A stretch of DNA of 59,220 bases from Paracidovorax oryzae ATCC 19882 (GTDB taxonomy: Bacteria > Pseudomonadota > Gammaproteobacteria > Burkholderiales > Burkholderiaceae_C): positions 1 to 59,220 of the forward strand of contig NZ_JMKU01000026.1 of the NCBI RefSeq assembly GCF_000687165.1, written 5' to 3'. Position numbers and translations under genes: made by a program. Under the pieces are notes generated by a model that saw nothing but the letters and a program-made list of their open reading frames with translations, had not been told where the DNA came from and did no database searches. Positions 17,062 through 28,830 of the stretch are shown piece after piece (positions within the stretch are counted from its first letter, which is position 1; each line of letters starts with the position of its first letter).

Positions 17062-18579
17062 ATGGCGGGGCCGGCCATGACGGACGGCGCAAGCCCAGGC
17101 CATGTGCCGGAAGCAGCGGCGCCCGCCGCTCCGGTGCCGCCTGTGCGGGGCATGTCCGCGTGGGCGCTCCGGGTGGCCCAGTGGCCCATGGCCACGCGCA
17201 TCGCCCTGCTCGTGCTGATTCCCATGCTGCTGCTGGTGTCCGCGGGCGGGCTGTGGATGCGCGGGCAGGTGCACCGCAGCCTGCTGGAGGGTTTCGAGCA
17301 GGTGCTGCGCGACAAGGCCCAGCGCGTGGGCGCGCGGCTGCAGCGGGGCCCGGCGGGGCAGCTTCGCGAGGCCGCGGGCGGGGCGGACGAATTCAGCGCC
17401 ATCTATGCCGGATGGTACTGGCGGGCCGAGGCCGGCAGCGAGGTGCTGCGCTCCCGCTCGCTCTGGGACATGGGCAGCCTGCCGGCCGCGCCCGGTCCGG
17501 TGCCGGGATCGGCCGTGCTGCACCCGGCCACGGGCCCGATGCAGGAGCCCCTGCTGGCGCTCACCGTCCCCATCGCGCTGGGCCAGCCTCCCGTCGCGGT
17601 GGCGCTCACGGTGTACGGCCCCGCCGACCAGCTGCAGCGCAGCGTGCGGCAGATCGACCGCAACCTGCTGGCGGCCGGATGCGTGCTCCTGGCCCTGGCC
17701 GGCGTGCTGGCCTGGCTGCAGGTGCGCCTGGGGCTCGCGCCGCTGCGCCGGCTGGAGGCGCTGATCGCGACGCTGCGCGGGCCGCAGGGCGCGGGCTCCG
17801 ACGTGGCGGAGCACCTCGCGGCGCCCACGGGCAGGGACCTGCAGCCCCTGCAGAGCGAGCTGGCCGGCCTGCTGGCGCACAACGCGCACGTGGTCGCCCG
17901 AGCGCGGGCCCATGCGGTGGACCTGAACCACGCCCTCAAGAAGCCCCTGGCGCTTCTCGGCGCGCAGGCCAGCGCGCATCCCCAGGTGGCCAGCGCCGAA
18001 GTGCGCCGCCAGGTCGAGGCCATGGCGCAGCTGGTGGACCGCTACCAGGGGCGCACGCTGAGCGATGCCCTGCACGCCCATCCCGGTGCGGGTGCTCCGG
18101 CGGTCGATGTGCGCGAATGCGTGGGCCAGGTGCTGCGCATGATGCAGCGCCTGCATGCCGCGCAGGAACTGGACTGGGTGCTGGAGGACCGCACCACGGG
18201 CCCGGTGCGGTGGCGCGGGGAGCGGGCGGACCTGGAGGAGGTGCTGGGCAACCTGCTGGACAACGCCGGCAAATGGGCGGCCTCCCGCGTGCGGGTCACG
18301 CTGTCGGCCGAGACTGTCGCCGGCCAAGGCCGCCTGGGCCTGGACATCGAGGACGACGGCCCCGGCATGACGCCGGAGCAATGGCAGGCCGCAGGCCGGC
18401 GCGGCGTGCGGTTCGACGAGTCGGTGCAGGGCAGCGGCCTGGGCCTGGCGATCACGGGCCAGATCGCGCAGGCCTATGGCGGACGGCTGGAGCTCTATCG
18501 CAGCGCCGACCTGCGGGGCCTGGGCGTGCGGCTGGAAATGCGCGGCCTGGTCCTGCCTGCAGGCACGCCGGCCGGCTAG
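17062..18579 (+). CDS. sensor histidine kinase paired with the response regulator
   Basis: 505 residues. Transmembrane segments at about 44-64 and 204-222 flank a roughly 140-residue periplasmic domain. The HAMP-like linker follows. The dimerisation helix carries His290 in DLNHALKKPLALL, a variant of the usual HELRTPL. The ATPase domain has the N-box NLLDNAGKWA, G1 DIEDDGPGM and G2 GSGLGLAI. The ATG at 17062 lies four bases past the regulator stop. The N-terminal 40 residues are Pro/Ala-rich, so a later start (Met31 or Met43) is possible. The 3' end overlaps the opposing Smr gene by four bases. Confidence 0.93.
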   Translation: MAGPAMTDGASPGHVPEAAAPAAPVPPVRGMSAWALRVAQWPMATRIALLVLIPMLLLVSAGGLWMRGQVHRSLLEGFEQVLRDKAQRVGARLQRGPAGQLREAAGGADEFSAIYAGWYWRAEAGSEVLRSRSLWDMGSLPAAPGPVPGSAVLHPATGPMQEPLLALTVPIALGQPPVAVALTVYGPADQLQRSVRQIDRNLLAAGCVLLALAGVLAWLQVRLGLAPLRRLEALIATLRGPQGAGSDVAEHLAAPTGRDLQPLQSELAGLLAHNAHVVARARAHAVDLNHALKKPLALLGAQASAHPQVASAEVRRQVEAMAQLVDRYQGRTLSDALHAHPGAGAPAVDVRECVGQVLRMMQRLHAAQELDWVLEDRTTGPVRWRGERADLEEVLGNLLDNAGKWAASRVRVTLSAETVAGQGRLGLDIEDDGPGMTPEQWQAAGRRGVRFDESVQGSGLGLAITGQIAQAYGGRLELYRSADLRGLGVRLEMRGLVLPAGTPAG

Positions 18580-19244
18580 CTGGCCGGCACGGTGCGGCGG
18601 CGGCCCGGCTGCAGCAGCACGACCAGCGCGCCGGCACCGCCTTCGGCCGGGCGCGCCTGCACGAACGCCAGGACTTCCTTCTTCTGGACGAGCCAGCGCT
18701 GCACGCGGCCCTTGAGCACGGGCGTCTTGCCGGGCGAGCCCAGGCCCTTGCCGTGCACCACGCGCACGCAGCGCAGGCCGGTGCGGTGGGCCAGCCGGAT
18801 GAATTCGCCCAGGGCCTCGCGCGCCTCGTCGGTGCGCAGGCCGTGCAGGTCGAGCTGGCGCTGGATGCTCCAGTGCCCGGCGCGCAGGCGGTGCGTCACG
18901 TCGGTGCCGATGCCGGGGCGGCGGAAGCTGAGCTGGTCGTCCACGTCCAGCAGCGTGCTCACGTCGAACTCGTCGCTGATCGCTTCCCGCAGCACCCGCT
19001 CCTCGTCGAGCTCGCGCTGCACGGGCTGCGGCTCGGGGGGCTCGGGCAGGTGCCAGCGGCGCTCCTGCGTGCCGCGCAGGGCCTGCACCGGGCCGACCGC
19101 ATCCTGGAAGAGCATGCGCTCCGCCCGCGCGCGGCGCGCGGCCTCCTGCCGCTCGCGCAGCAGCCGGGCCTCGCGCTCGGCGGCCTCGGCCAGCGCCTTG
19201 CGCAGCGGTTGCAGGTCCTGGAGGGAGCGGGCTTTCACGGTCAT
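18576..19244 (-). CDS. Smr-domain protein
   Basis: 222 residues. The N-terminal half is a charged helix (EAAEREARLLRERQEAARRA) and the C-terminal 90 residues form an Smr domain: QLDLHGLRTDEAREALGEF, then VRVVHGKGLGSPG and a final LVVLLQPG. Smr domains are small nucleic-acid-binding or nicking folds found in MutS2 C-termini; stand-alone proteins like this one are common in proteobacteria and poorly characterised (YdaL/SmrB type). Tail-to-tail overlap with the kinase gene leaves no room for a terminator. Confidence 0.9.
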   Translation of the reverse strand: MTVKARSLQDLQPLRKALAEAAEREARLLRERQEAARRARAERMLFQDAVGPVQALRGTQERRWHLPEPPEPQPVQRELDEERVLREAISDEFDVSTLLDVDDQLSFRRPGIGTDVTHRLRAGHWSIQRQLDLHGLRTDEAREALGEFIRLAHRTGLRCVRVVHGKGLGSPGKTPVLKGRVQRWLVQKKEVLAFVQARPAEGGAGALVVLLQPGRRRTVPAS

Positions 19245-19344
19245 GGAATGCCGGTTGTATCCGATCTGCCCGCCCGCCTGCAGCGGCGGACCGAGTAACC
19301 GGAAAAGCCGCGCGGGCCGGCTTGCGCCCCAGGTCCGGCAGGCG

Positions 19345-19752
19345 CTAGACCCAGATGTCGTTGGGCGCCGTGCGTTCGCCGCCGGCCTCGCCCGTGTTGG
19401 CCACGCCGCGCGGCTCCACCAGCATCAGCCAGACTTCACCCTGTGCGCTGGGGCGGTGGGGCATGCCCCGCGGCACGACGAACATGTCCCCGGCCCGCAG
19501 GTGCACGGCCGTGTCCGGCAGGTCGATGCGCAGGTGCCCGCGCACCACGATGAAGGCCTCGTCGGTTCCGTCGTGCTGGTGCCAGATGAAATCGCCGTCG
19601 ATCCTGGCGAGCTTGAACTGGTAGTCGTTCATCTCCGCCACGACCCGGGGCTGCCACAGGGCGTCGATGAGGGAGAACTTGTGCGCGAGATCGATGGCAG
19701 CGGGAACTGCCTCCGGGGTGTCGGCGGTGCCGGGAATTGTGGACAGGGTCAT
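19345..19752 (-). CDS. small cupin-domain protein
   Basis: 135 residues from the ATG at 19752 (MTLSTIPGTADTPEAV). The single cupin barrel shows motif 1 in WHQHDGTDEAFIVVRGHLRI (metal-type His-x-His and Glu) and motif 2 in GDMFVVPRGMPHRP. These residues would bind a metal ion. The substrate is unknown. The gene is followed by no partner on the same strand; the AraC regulator lies upstream in the same orientation across a 94-base gap, so common control is possible. Confidence 0.85.
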   Translation of the reverse strand: MTLSTIPGTADTPEAVPAAIDLAHKFSLIDALWQPRVVAEMNDYQFKLARIDGDFIWHQHDGTDEAFIVVRGHLRIDLPDTAVHLRAGDMFVVPRGMPHRPSAQGEVWLMLVEPRGVANTGEAGGERTAPNDIWV

Positions 19753-19846
19753 GGACTTGGGACAGGTGATGGAAACAGCGCCACAGCTTAGGCAGCGCTC
19801 CATCCACCGTCTTGCACGATCGTGCAACCTGGCCGGCCGGCCGCCC

Positions 19847-20665
19847 TCAGCCCCTGGCCTGCATGCGGGCCCAGCGCGCGGGCGGCACGCCGAAGGCCTG
19901 CACGAAGTGCCGCGTCATGTGGCTCTGGTCGTGGAAGCCCGCCGCTGCGGCCGCCTCGGCGAGCGGCGTGCCCCCGGCGATCAGGCCCCGCGCCAGGTCG
20001 AGGCGCCGCAGCACGAGGTAGCGGTACGGGCTGGTGCCGTAGAGCGCCCGGAAATCACGCGACAGGCGCCAGCGGTCCTGCCCGCTCGCCTGCTCCAGGT
20101 CCGCCAGCGTCAGGGGGCGAGGCGACGGCAGCTGGGCGTGCAGGAAGTGGCGGGCCCGCTCCGCGGCTTGCCAGTCGCAGGTGCGGCGCCCGCCGGCCGG
20201 CCCGGACACCGCGCACAGCGCCTGGGCCAGGTCGAAGAGCGCGTCGTCTTCTTCCAGAGGGTCGAGCGGGGCGTCCATGCGGCGCAGCAGCGCCTCGACG
20301 GGGGGCGCCAGCCGCGGGTCGGACGTGATGCCGCCGGGAACGAACGGCAGCGGCCGGCCGCCGAGCATGGACTGCAGCAGCGCCGGGGGCACGTACACCA
20401 TGCGGTAGCGGAAGCCGTCGCCGGTGCCCGCGTGGCCGTCGTGCAGTTCGTCCGGGTGCAGCACGAGCGTCTGGCCCGGCAGGCTGTGGCGGTGCTCGCT
20501 GCGGTAGCGGAAGCTCTGGACGCCCGACAGCGTGCGCCCGATGGCATAGGTATCGTGCCGGTGCGGCGCGTAGCCGTGGCCCTGGAAGTACGCCTCGATG
20601 CAGGGGATGCGCGCGATGTTGCCCGCCTGCCGGACCCAGTCGCGGGGAGAGGGGTGTTGCGTCAT
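19847..20665 (-). CDS. AraC-family transcriptional regulator
   Basis: 272 residues from the ATG at 20665, which overlaps the preceding stop codon as ATGA. An N-terminal cupin-like effector domain (GHGYAPHRHDTYAIG, then LVLHPDELHDGHAG) leads to a C-terminal pair of helix-turn-helix motifs (LADLEQASGQDRWRLSRDF, and LAEAAAAAGFHDQSHMTRHF followed by FGVPPARW), the AraC signature. Likely targets are its neighbours, the cupin gene or the phytase-like lipoprotein gene; this is inference from position. Confidence 0.92.
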   Translation of the reverse strand: MTQHPSPRDWVRQAGNIARIPCIEAYFQGHGYAPHRHDTYAIGRTLSGVQSFRYRSEHRHSLPGQTLVLHPDELHDGHAGTGDGFRYRMVYVPPALLQSMLGGRPLPFVPGGITSDPRLAPPVEALLRRMDAPLDPLEEDDALFDLAQALCAVSGPAGGRRTCDWQAAERARHFLHAQLPSPRPLTLADLEQASGQDRWRLSRDFRALYGTSPYRYLVLRRLDLARGLIAGGTPLAEAAAAAGFHDQSHMTRHFVQAFGVPPARWARMQARG

Positions 20666-21894
20666 GGCGGAGCGTCCGGCTCCAGGTACTCCGCCGCGAT
20701 GAACTGCGTGGACTGGGCCGGGTTGAAGTTGTCGTCGCTCACGAACACGATCACGCGGCCGCCGCCGGGCAGGGGCGGCCCCCAGGCCATGCCCTCGAGG
20801 TTGTCCACGGCATCCAGGCCGGGGCCGGGCATGTCGGCCACGAGGGTCTTGGCGGCCGGGGAGTGGTTGCCGGGCTCCAGCCGTTCGATCGCCAGCGTGT
20901 CGGTGGCGGTGCGGGTGTCGATGCGGTAGAGGCGCGCGGAGAAGCCCGCCCCGGCGCTGTAGGCGCGCTCCAGCACCAGCAGGTGGCCCGGGCCATCCGC
21001 CAGGATCTCGCTCACGCCGTTGAGCCGGGGGCCCCAGGGAATGCGCCGCTCCCGGGGCACGGCGTCCGGCATGTAGGCGATCTGCCGCAGCGCTCGCCCG
21101 CTGGCGAGGTCGAGGGCCGTGATGCGCAGCGGCCCGCCGGGCGCCTGCCGCGTGGGCAGCGGGCCGTCCTGGCGCCAGGCGCCTTCCATGGCCAGCCATG
21201 CCGTGCGGCCGTCGGGGGACAGGGCCAGGCCTTCGAGCGTGCGGTTGGGGCGGGGGCCGCGTCCGCTACCCGGCTGCGGCTGGAAACCCGGGGGCAGCGT
21301 GAATTCCCGCACGGTGGCCCCGTCGGCGCGGCTTTCGCGCAGCGAAGGCCCGAAGCCCCGCGCGAAATCGCCCTCGCTGGTCCAGAGCAGGGTCCGGCCG
21401 CCGGGCAGCCAGCGCACGGCCTCGGGATCGACGACCTCGCCGGCGGCCGGGCCGCCGCGGCGGGCCTGCAGGGCGGAAGGGAAGGGCGCGCCGCCCGGCT
21501 GGCGCAGCGTGACGGCGCCGGTGAGCCGGGGGGCTTCCAGCGCGTCGGCACGGTAGTGCATGCGGGCGGTGTAGAAGCGCGCCGGCTGGTGCGTGGAGCG
21601 GTCGTCGCTCAGCAGCACCCATTGGTCGTGCACGGGGTCGTAGTCGATGCCGGAAATGCCGCCCACCGTGCTGCCGAGGAACTCCGTGCCGGGCGGGAGG
21701 CTCGCGGTGCCGATCCAGCGCAGGCGCGCAGCGCCCGCAGGGGCCCCGGGCCCGTACGGCGCGAGAGGGGCGACCGGTGCGGGCGGCGCGGCGCAGGCCG
21801 CGAGCACGGCACCCAGCGCCACCGCGGCGGCCAGGCGGGCGGCGCGGGACGGCCGGCCCGCGCCGGTGGCACGGGATGGGGCCGCGGGCGTCAG
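20662..21894 (-). CDS. phytase-like (esterase-like) beta-propeller lipoprotein, start uncertain
   Basis: About 410 residues. The mature part matches the esterase-like activity of phytase family: [74 protein letters not shown] and [11 protein letters not shown] lipoprotein signal is evident ([17 protein letters not shown]), but no ATG, GTG or TTG lies in frame at a suitable distance before it. The likeliest initiator is CTG at 21892-21894, immediately at the RadC stop codon; a GTG inside the signal (near 21822) would make it too short. A non-ATG start or a sequence difference is therefore required. The 3' end overlaps the AraC gene by four bases. Confidence 0.75.
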   Translation of the reverse strand: MTPAAPSRATGAGRPSRAARLAAAVALGAVLAACAAPPAPVAPLAPYGPGAPAGAARLRWIGTASLPPGTEFLGSTVGGISGIDYDPVHDQWVLLSDDRSTHQPARFYTARMHYRADALEAPRLTGAVTLRQPGGAPFPSALQARRGGPAAGEVVDPEAVRWLPGGRTLLWTSEGDFARGFGPSLRESRADGATVREFTLPPGFQPQPGSGRGPRPNRTLEGLALSPDGRTAWLAMEGAWRQDGPLPTRQAPGGPLRITALDLASGRALRQIAYMPDAVPRERRIPWGPRLNGVSEILADGPGHLLVLERAYSAGAGFSARLYRIDTRTATDTLAIERLEPGNHSPAAKTLVADMPGPGLDAVDNLEGMAWGPPLPGGGRVIVFVSDDNFNPAQSTQFIAAEYLEPDAPP

Positions 21895-22604
21895 ATCAGG
21901 CCCTCTTCCGCCATGGACAGCGAGGCGCCCGGTGCGACGATGATGTGGTCCAGCACCCGGATGTCCACGAGCCGCAGGGCGTCGACCAGCGACCGGGTGA
22001 GGGTTTCGTCCGCGCGGCTCGGCTGCACCTGGCCGCTGGGGTGGTTGTGCACCAGCACCACGGCGGCGGCGTGGTGGTGCAGCGCGCGCACCACCACCTC
22101 GCGCGGATAGACGCTGGCCTGCGACAGGGTGCCGCGGAACATCTCCTCCATGGCGATGAGGCCGTTCTGGCTGTCCAGGAAGAGCACCGAGAACACCTCG
22201 TGCGGCTTGCCGCCCAGGTGCAGCTGCAGGTAGTCGCGCACGGCGCGCGGCGAGTGGAACAGGTCGCGCTTGGGCAGCGTCTGCACCAGCATGCGGCGCG
22301 CCAGCTCCAGCACGGCCACGAGCGACGTGCGCTTGGCAGGGCCCAGGCCCTTGATGCGCTTGAGGTCGTCGGCATCGGCCTGCAGCAGGCCGCCGATGCC
22401 GCCGAACCCGCCGCGCAGCGCGCCGGTGGCCGGATCGGGCAGCGCGGGCGAGAGCAGCTCCTGCGCCATCTGCATCACGCCCTTGCCCACGATGCCCGTG
22501 CGCAGGAGGATGGCGAGGAGTTCCGTATCGGAGAGGGAGGAGGGGCCGCGCGCCAGCAGTCGTTCGCGGGGGCGGGCTTCGATGGGCAGAGTCTTGAGAG
22601 CCAT
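21891..22604 (-). CDS. radC: RadC-family JAB-domain protein
   Basis: 237 residues from ATG 22604 ([20 protein letters not shown]). An N-terminal helix-hairpin-helix-like region ([20 protein letters not shown]) precedes the JAB/MPN domain with the full metal motif HNHPSG...SRAD (His-x-His, seven residues, Ser, two residues, Asp). RadC was once thought a repair protein; the fold suggests a metal-dependent peptidase-like or nucleic-acid role and the function is unsettled. Length is normal for the family. Confidence 0.93.
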   Translation of the reverse strand: MALKTLPIEARPRERLLARGPSSLSDTELLAILLRTGIVGKGVMQMAQELLSPALPDPATGALRGGFGGIGGLLQADADDLKRIKGLGPAKRTSLVAVLELARRMLVQTLPKRDLFHSPRAVRDYLQLHLGGKPHEVFSVLFLDSQNGLIAMEEMFRGTLSQASVYPREVVVRALHHHAAAVVLVHNHPSGQVQPSRADETLTRSLVDALRLVDIRVLDHIIVAPGASLSMAEEGLI

Positions 22605-22712
22605 GGGGTTGCACGAAGGAAGGACAATCGGGGCAGACACCGTGACCGCGGATGGGCGGCATGGATACTGGGTTTTTATACACCATCCGCAAGCTGACAG
22701 GCGCTTTTGTCC

Positions 22713-23180
22713 ATGATTTCCAACGCTTTCCCTTCCGTGCCCACCGTGCAGCCCGGGTCCTTCCTGACCCTGCACTACCGCCTGGCGGGCCCTTCGGGCG
22801 ATGTCATCAACACGTTCGGCGACAAGCCGGCCACGCTGTCCCTGGGGGCCGGCGAACTCTCGCCCGCGATGGAGCAGCGCCTGATCGGCCTGGCGGAAGG
22901 CACCCGCACCACCTTCGAGTTGCCGGCCGGCGAGGCCTTCGGCGAGCGCAACCCCGAAATGCAGCAGTGGGTGGCGCGCCGGCTGCTGGCCGAGCTGGGC
23001 GATCCCGACGAGCAGTACACCCTGGGCGACGTGGTGCAGTTTCCCACGCCCGACGGCACCGGCAGCTATGCCGGCGTGGTGCTGGAGGTGCGGGACGACG
23101 GCGCGGTGCGCTTCGACTTCAACCACCCGCTCGCGGGCCAGCCCGTCACTTTCGAAGTGCAGCTCATCGGAGTGCTCTGA
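22713..23180 (+). CDS. fkpB: FKBP-type peptidyl-prolyl isomerase, SlpA/FkpB type
   Basis: 155 residues from ATG 22713; a TTG two codons upstream is less likely. FKBP core motifs are visible ([42 protein letters not shown]) with the SlyD/SlpA-type inserted flap domain. It catalyses proline isomerisation as a folding helper. It lies five bases before ispH, the same fkpB-ispH pair seen in Escherichia coli, so the two are cotranscribed. Confidence 0.92.
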   Translation: MISNAFPSVPTVQPGSFLTLHYRLAGPSGDVINTFGDKPATLSLGAGELSPAMEQRLIGLAEGTRTTFELPAGEAFGERNPEMQQWVARRLLAELGDPDEQYTLGDVVQFPTPDGTGSYAGVVLEVRDDGAVRFDFNHPLAGQPVTFEVQLIGVL

Positions 23181-23184
23181 CGCC

Positions 23185-24183
23185 ATGGCCATCCAACCCC
23201 AGGAAATCGTTCTGGCCGAGCCCCGCGGCTTCTGCGCGGGCGTGGACCGCGCGATCGAGATCGTCGAGCGGGCCCTGCAGAAGTTCGGCGCACCGATCTA
23301 CGTGCGCCACGAGATCGTGCACAACACCTACGTGGTCAACGACCTGAAGGCCAAGGGCGCGATCTTCATCGAGGACCTGGCCGAGGTGCCGCCCGGCGCC
23401 ACGCTGGTGTTCAGCGCGCACGGCGTCAGCAAGGCGGTGCAGGCCGAGGCCGAGGCGCGGGGCTTCAGCATCTTCGATGCCACCTGCCCGCTGGTCACGA
23501 AGGTGCATGTGGAAGTGGCCAAGCTCGCGAAGGAGGGCTACGAATTCATCATGATCGGCCACAAGGGCCATCCGGAGGTCGAGGGCACCATGGGCCAGCT
23601 GGACCATGGCATCCACCTCGTGGAGGACGTGCAGGACGTGGCCCGCGTGCAGCCGGCGCAGACCGCGAAGCTGGCCGTGGTCACGCAGACCACGCTGTCG
23701 GTGGACGACGCGGCCGAGATCACCGCCGCCGTGCGCGCGCGCTTCCCCCAGGTGCGCGAACCCAAGCAGCAGGACATCTGCTATGCCACGCAGAACCGCC
23801 AGGACGCGGTGAAGGTGCTGTCGGGCCAGGTGGACCTCGTCATCGTGGTGGGCAGCCCCACCAGTTCCAACAGCAACCGGCTGCGCGAGCTGGCGGTGCG
23901 GCTGGGCACGCCCTCCTACATGGTGGACAGTGCCGACGAGCTGCGGCCGGAGTGGTTCGAGGACGTGGCCCGCGTCGGCCTCACGGCGGGCGCATCGGCC
24001 CCGGAGGTGCTGGTGCAGCAGGTGATCGACCGCATCCGCGCGCTGGGGGCCGTGTCGCTGCGCCGGATGGACGGCATCGAGGAGACCGTGAAATTCCCGC
24101 TGCCCAAGGGCCTGAAGATCGACGCGGCCACCGGCCTGGAGATCTCCCAGCGCACGCCCGAGACGGGGGCGGGGCGGTCCTGA
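23185..24183 (+). CDS. ispH: 4-hydroxy-3-methylbut-2-enyl diphosphate reductase
   Basis: 332 residues. It performs the last step of the MEP isoprenoid pathway, making IPP and DMAPP with a [4Fe-4S] cluster. The three cluster cysteines are seen in GFCAGV (Cys17), DATCPLV and QDICYAT. Other family motifs are [26 protein letters not shown] and [10 protein letters not shown]. Length is usual. The start follows fkpB after four bases. Confidence 0.98.
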   Translation: MAIQPQEIVLAEPRGFCAGVDRAIEIVERALQKFGAPIYVRHEIVHNTYVVNDLKAKGAIFIEDLAEVPPGATLVFSAHGVSKAVQAEAEARGFSIFDATCPLVTKVHVEVAKLAKEGYEFIMIGHKGHPEVEGTMGQLDHGIHLVEDVQDVARVQPAQTAKLAVVTQTTLSVDDAAEITAAVRARFPQVREPKQQDICYATQNRQDAVKVLSGQVDLVIVVGSPTSSNSNRLRELAVRLGTPSYMVDSADELRPEWFEDVARVGLTAGASAPEVLVQQVIDRIRALGAVSLRRMDGIEETVKFPLPKGLKIDAATGLEISQRTPETGAGRS

Positions 24184-24330
24184 CCGCCTCCCGCACGGCC
24201 CGTTCCGTGGCGCGCGCACGCCACGGCCGGGCCAAATCCCTACGTCGCCGGGCATTGAATCCCCCATCCGGGGTAGGACTTCTTACAATTTGAGTCCGAT
24301 TCACTCCGAGGGAGCCTTCACTCCCTGTCT

Positions 24331-25656
24331 ATGGAAATAGCAATACTTTTCGCCCTCATCCTTCTCAATGGCCTGTTCGCCATGTCCGAGCTTGCGCTGG
24401 TCTCCGCGCGCAAGACCCGGTTGCAGAAGCTGATCGATGAGGGCGATACCGGCGCCATCGCCGCCATGAAGCTCGGCGAAGACCCGACCCGCTTCCTCTC
24501 TACCATCCAGATCGGCATCACCTCGATCGGCGTGCTCAACGGTATCGTCGGCGAGGCCGCCCTCGCGGCGCCGCTGGGCGAGTGGCTGCTGTCGGTGGGC
24601 ATGCCCGAGAAGGCCGCCGGCTACACGGCGACGGGCCTCGTGGTGGTCTTCATCACCTACTTCTCCATCGTCGTGGGCGAGCTGGTGCCCAAGCGCCTGG
24701 GCCAGAGCTACCCCGAGACGCTGGCCCGCCTCGTGGCCCGCCCCATCAACTGGCTGGCGCTCGCCACCAAGCCGTTCGTTCGGCTGCTGTCGGTGTCCAC
24801 CCAGGCCCTGCTGCGGCTGCTGGGCGTGAAGGAGAACACCGCCAGCGCCGTGACCGAGGCCGAGATCCATGCCGTGCTGGCCGAAGGCACGAGCGCGGGC
24901 GTGATCGAATCCCACGAGCACCAGATGGTGCGCAACGTGTTCCGCCTGGACGACCGCCAGATCGGCTCGCTCATGGTGCCGCGCGCCGACGTGGTGGTGC
25001 TGGACGTGGAAGATTCGTTCGAGGAGAACCTGCAGCGCATCGAATCCTCCGACCACGGCCGCTTCCCCGTGGTGCGCGGCGGCATGGAGAACGTGCTGGG
25101 CGTGCTCAACGCCCGCCAGTGGCTGTCGCGCTCGCTGCGCGAGGACGTGCGCGACCTCGCGGCCCAGCCGCTGCAGTCGGCCCTGTACGTGCCCGAGACC
25201 ATCACCGGCATGGAGCTGCTCGACAACTTCCGCCAGTCCGACCTGCAGATGGCCTTCGTGATCGACGAGTACGGCGAGGTGCAGGGCATCGTCACGCTGC
25301 GCGACCTGATCGAGGCGATCACCGGTGAATTCCACGCGCGCGATCCGGAAACCTCCTGGGCCGTGCAGCGCGAGGACGGCAGCTGGCTGCTCGACGGCCA
25401 CATCCCCGTGCCGGAACTCAAGGACCGCCTGGGCCTGGACACCGTGCCCGAGGAAGAGCGCGGCCGCTACCACACGCTGAGCGGCATGGTGATGCTGCTG
25501 ACCGGCAAGCTGCCCAAGGTGACCGACACCGTGCAGTGGGAAGACTGGCAGTTCGAGGTGGTGGACATGGACGGCAAGACCATCGACAAGGTGCTCGCCT
25601 GCCCGCTGCCCTCGGTCGAGATCGCGCAGCCCCAGGGCGCGGCGATGGCCGACTGA
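24331..25656 (+). CDS. CNNM/CorC-type membrane protein (DUF21, CBS pair, CorC_HlyC domain)
   Basis: 441 residues. An N-terminal DUF21 transmembrane domain (about 1-190) with ITSIGVLNGIVGEAALA and VVGELVPKRLGQSYPETLA is followed by a CBS pair (about 210-335: LMVPRADVVVLD, FVIDEYGEVQGIVTLRDLIEAI) and a C-terminal CorC_HlyC transporter-associated domain (about 350-430). Family members act in magnesium or cobalt efflux or homeostasis; the older name hemolysin is misleading. It stands alone, 147 bases after ispH. Confidence 0.92.
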   Translation: MEIAILFALILLNGLFAMSELALVSARKTRLQKLIDEGDTGAIAAMKLGEDPTRFLSTIQIGITSIGVLNGIVGEAALAAPLGEWLLSVGMPEKAAGYTATGLVVVFITYFSIVVGELVPKRLGQSYPETLARLVARPINWLALATKPFVRLLSVSTQALLRLLGVKENTASAVTEAEIHAVLAEGTSAGVIESHEHQMVRNVFRLDDRQIGSLMVPRADVVVLDVEDSFEENLQRIESSDHGRFPVVRGGMENVLGVLNARQWLSRSLREDVRDLAAQPLQSALYVPETITGMELLDNFRQSDLQMAFVIDEYGEVQGIVTLRDLIEAITGEFHARDPETSWAVQREDGSWLLDGHIPVPELKDRLGLDTVPEEERGRYHTLSGMVMLLTGKLPKVTDTVQWEDWQFEVVDMDGKTIDKVLACPLPSVEIAQPQGAAMAD

Positions 25657-25662
25657 GAGCCG

Positions 25663-26337
25663 TCAGCTCCAGAGGTCGAGCGGCGGGTCCGCCGCCACCG
25701 CGCGAAGGATGTCGGTGCGCGAGATGAAGCCGGCGAGCGTGCCGTGCTCGTCCGTCACCGGCAGCCCGGGCAGGCCCGTGTCCAGCAGCACTCCCGCCAC
25801 GCGGCGCAGTTCCGTGTCCGGGGCCACCGTGGGCACGGGACTCACCATGACCTCCGACACCGGCCGGCGCGCGAGGTCGATCGCGGCCTTCACGCTGCCG
25901 GGCTCGGGCAGCAGGTCGAGCGGCGCCATGTCGGCGCGCAACAGCAATCCCACCACGTGTCCCTGCGCATCCACCACGGGGGCCTGCGCGACGTGGTACT
26001 CGGCCAGGGTCTGCCAGGCGTCGTTCACGCGTACGCCGGGCGGCACGGAGAGGGAGCCGGAGGTCATCACGTCCCGTACGTGGGTGAGCGGCTGGCGCGC
26101 CTGCTGCGGCCCCTGCTCCGTCTGTGCATAGGCGCTCACGGCCACCTGGGCCCGCAGGTTGACCGGGGCCGCCGGCGCGGCGTCCTGGGCGGGCGGCTCC
26201 GGTCCGCGGTCGGACACGTCCGGCCCGCGGGTGCGCAGCGCCTGGGGCCGCTGCACGCGGCGCACGGGCGAGACCTGGTCCAGCTGCTCGGGGCCGCCGC
26301 GGTACATCTGGCCCGAGGGGCCGAACACGAAGAACAT
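25663..26337 (-). CDS. cytoplasmic CBS-domain protein
   Basis: 224 residues. The start at 26337 is chosen because AGGAG lies nine bases upstream; the ATG at 26346 would touch it. Residues 1-85 are polar and low-complexity. Two CBS units follow: VRDVMTSGSLSVPPGVRVND...APVVDAQGHVVGLLLRADM and VSEVMVSPVPTVAPDTELRR...LPVTDEHGTLAGFISRTDIL. CBS pairs usually bind adenine nucleotides and regulate partners. No partner is fused here, and the gene is convergent with the CNNM gene, six bases away. Confidence 0.88.
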   Translation of the reverse strand: MFFVFGPSGQMYRGGPEQLDQVSPVRRVQRPQALRTRGPDVSDRGPEPPAQDAAPAAPVNLRAQVAVSAYAQTEQGPQQARQPLTHVRDVMTSGSLSVPPGVRVNDAWQTLAEYHVAQAPVVDAQGHVVGLLLRADMAPLDLLPEPGSVKAAIDLARRPVSEVMVSPVPTVAPDTELRRVAGVLLDTGLPGLPVTDEHGTLAGFISRTDILRAVAADPPLDLWS

Positions 26338-26484
26338 GGGACGCATCTCCTGCTGAAGGCCGGCCGCATCGCGCGGCCCGTGCCATGTTATCGGCACCCG
26401 GCGCCGAAGGTGTGCATACACTGTCAGGTTTCGCCTCCGAAACCCGGGGCGCCGTTCCACCGCATTTCTCCTGGTGTCCGCTTC

Positions 26485-28792
<2,308 letters not shown>

Positions 28793-28830
28793 TTGCACCG
28801 GCCCAGCCTCTCGACCCTGACCGCACCGAC

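Noticed and set aside
24255-24289. TTGAAT...TACAAT as a promoter for the CNNM gene
   Set aside because: The spacer is 23 bases, too long for a sigma-70 promoter; the -10-like hexamer alone is not sufficient.
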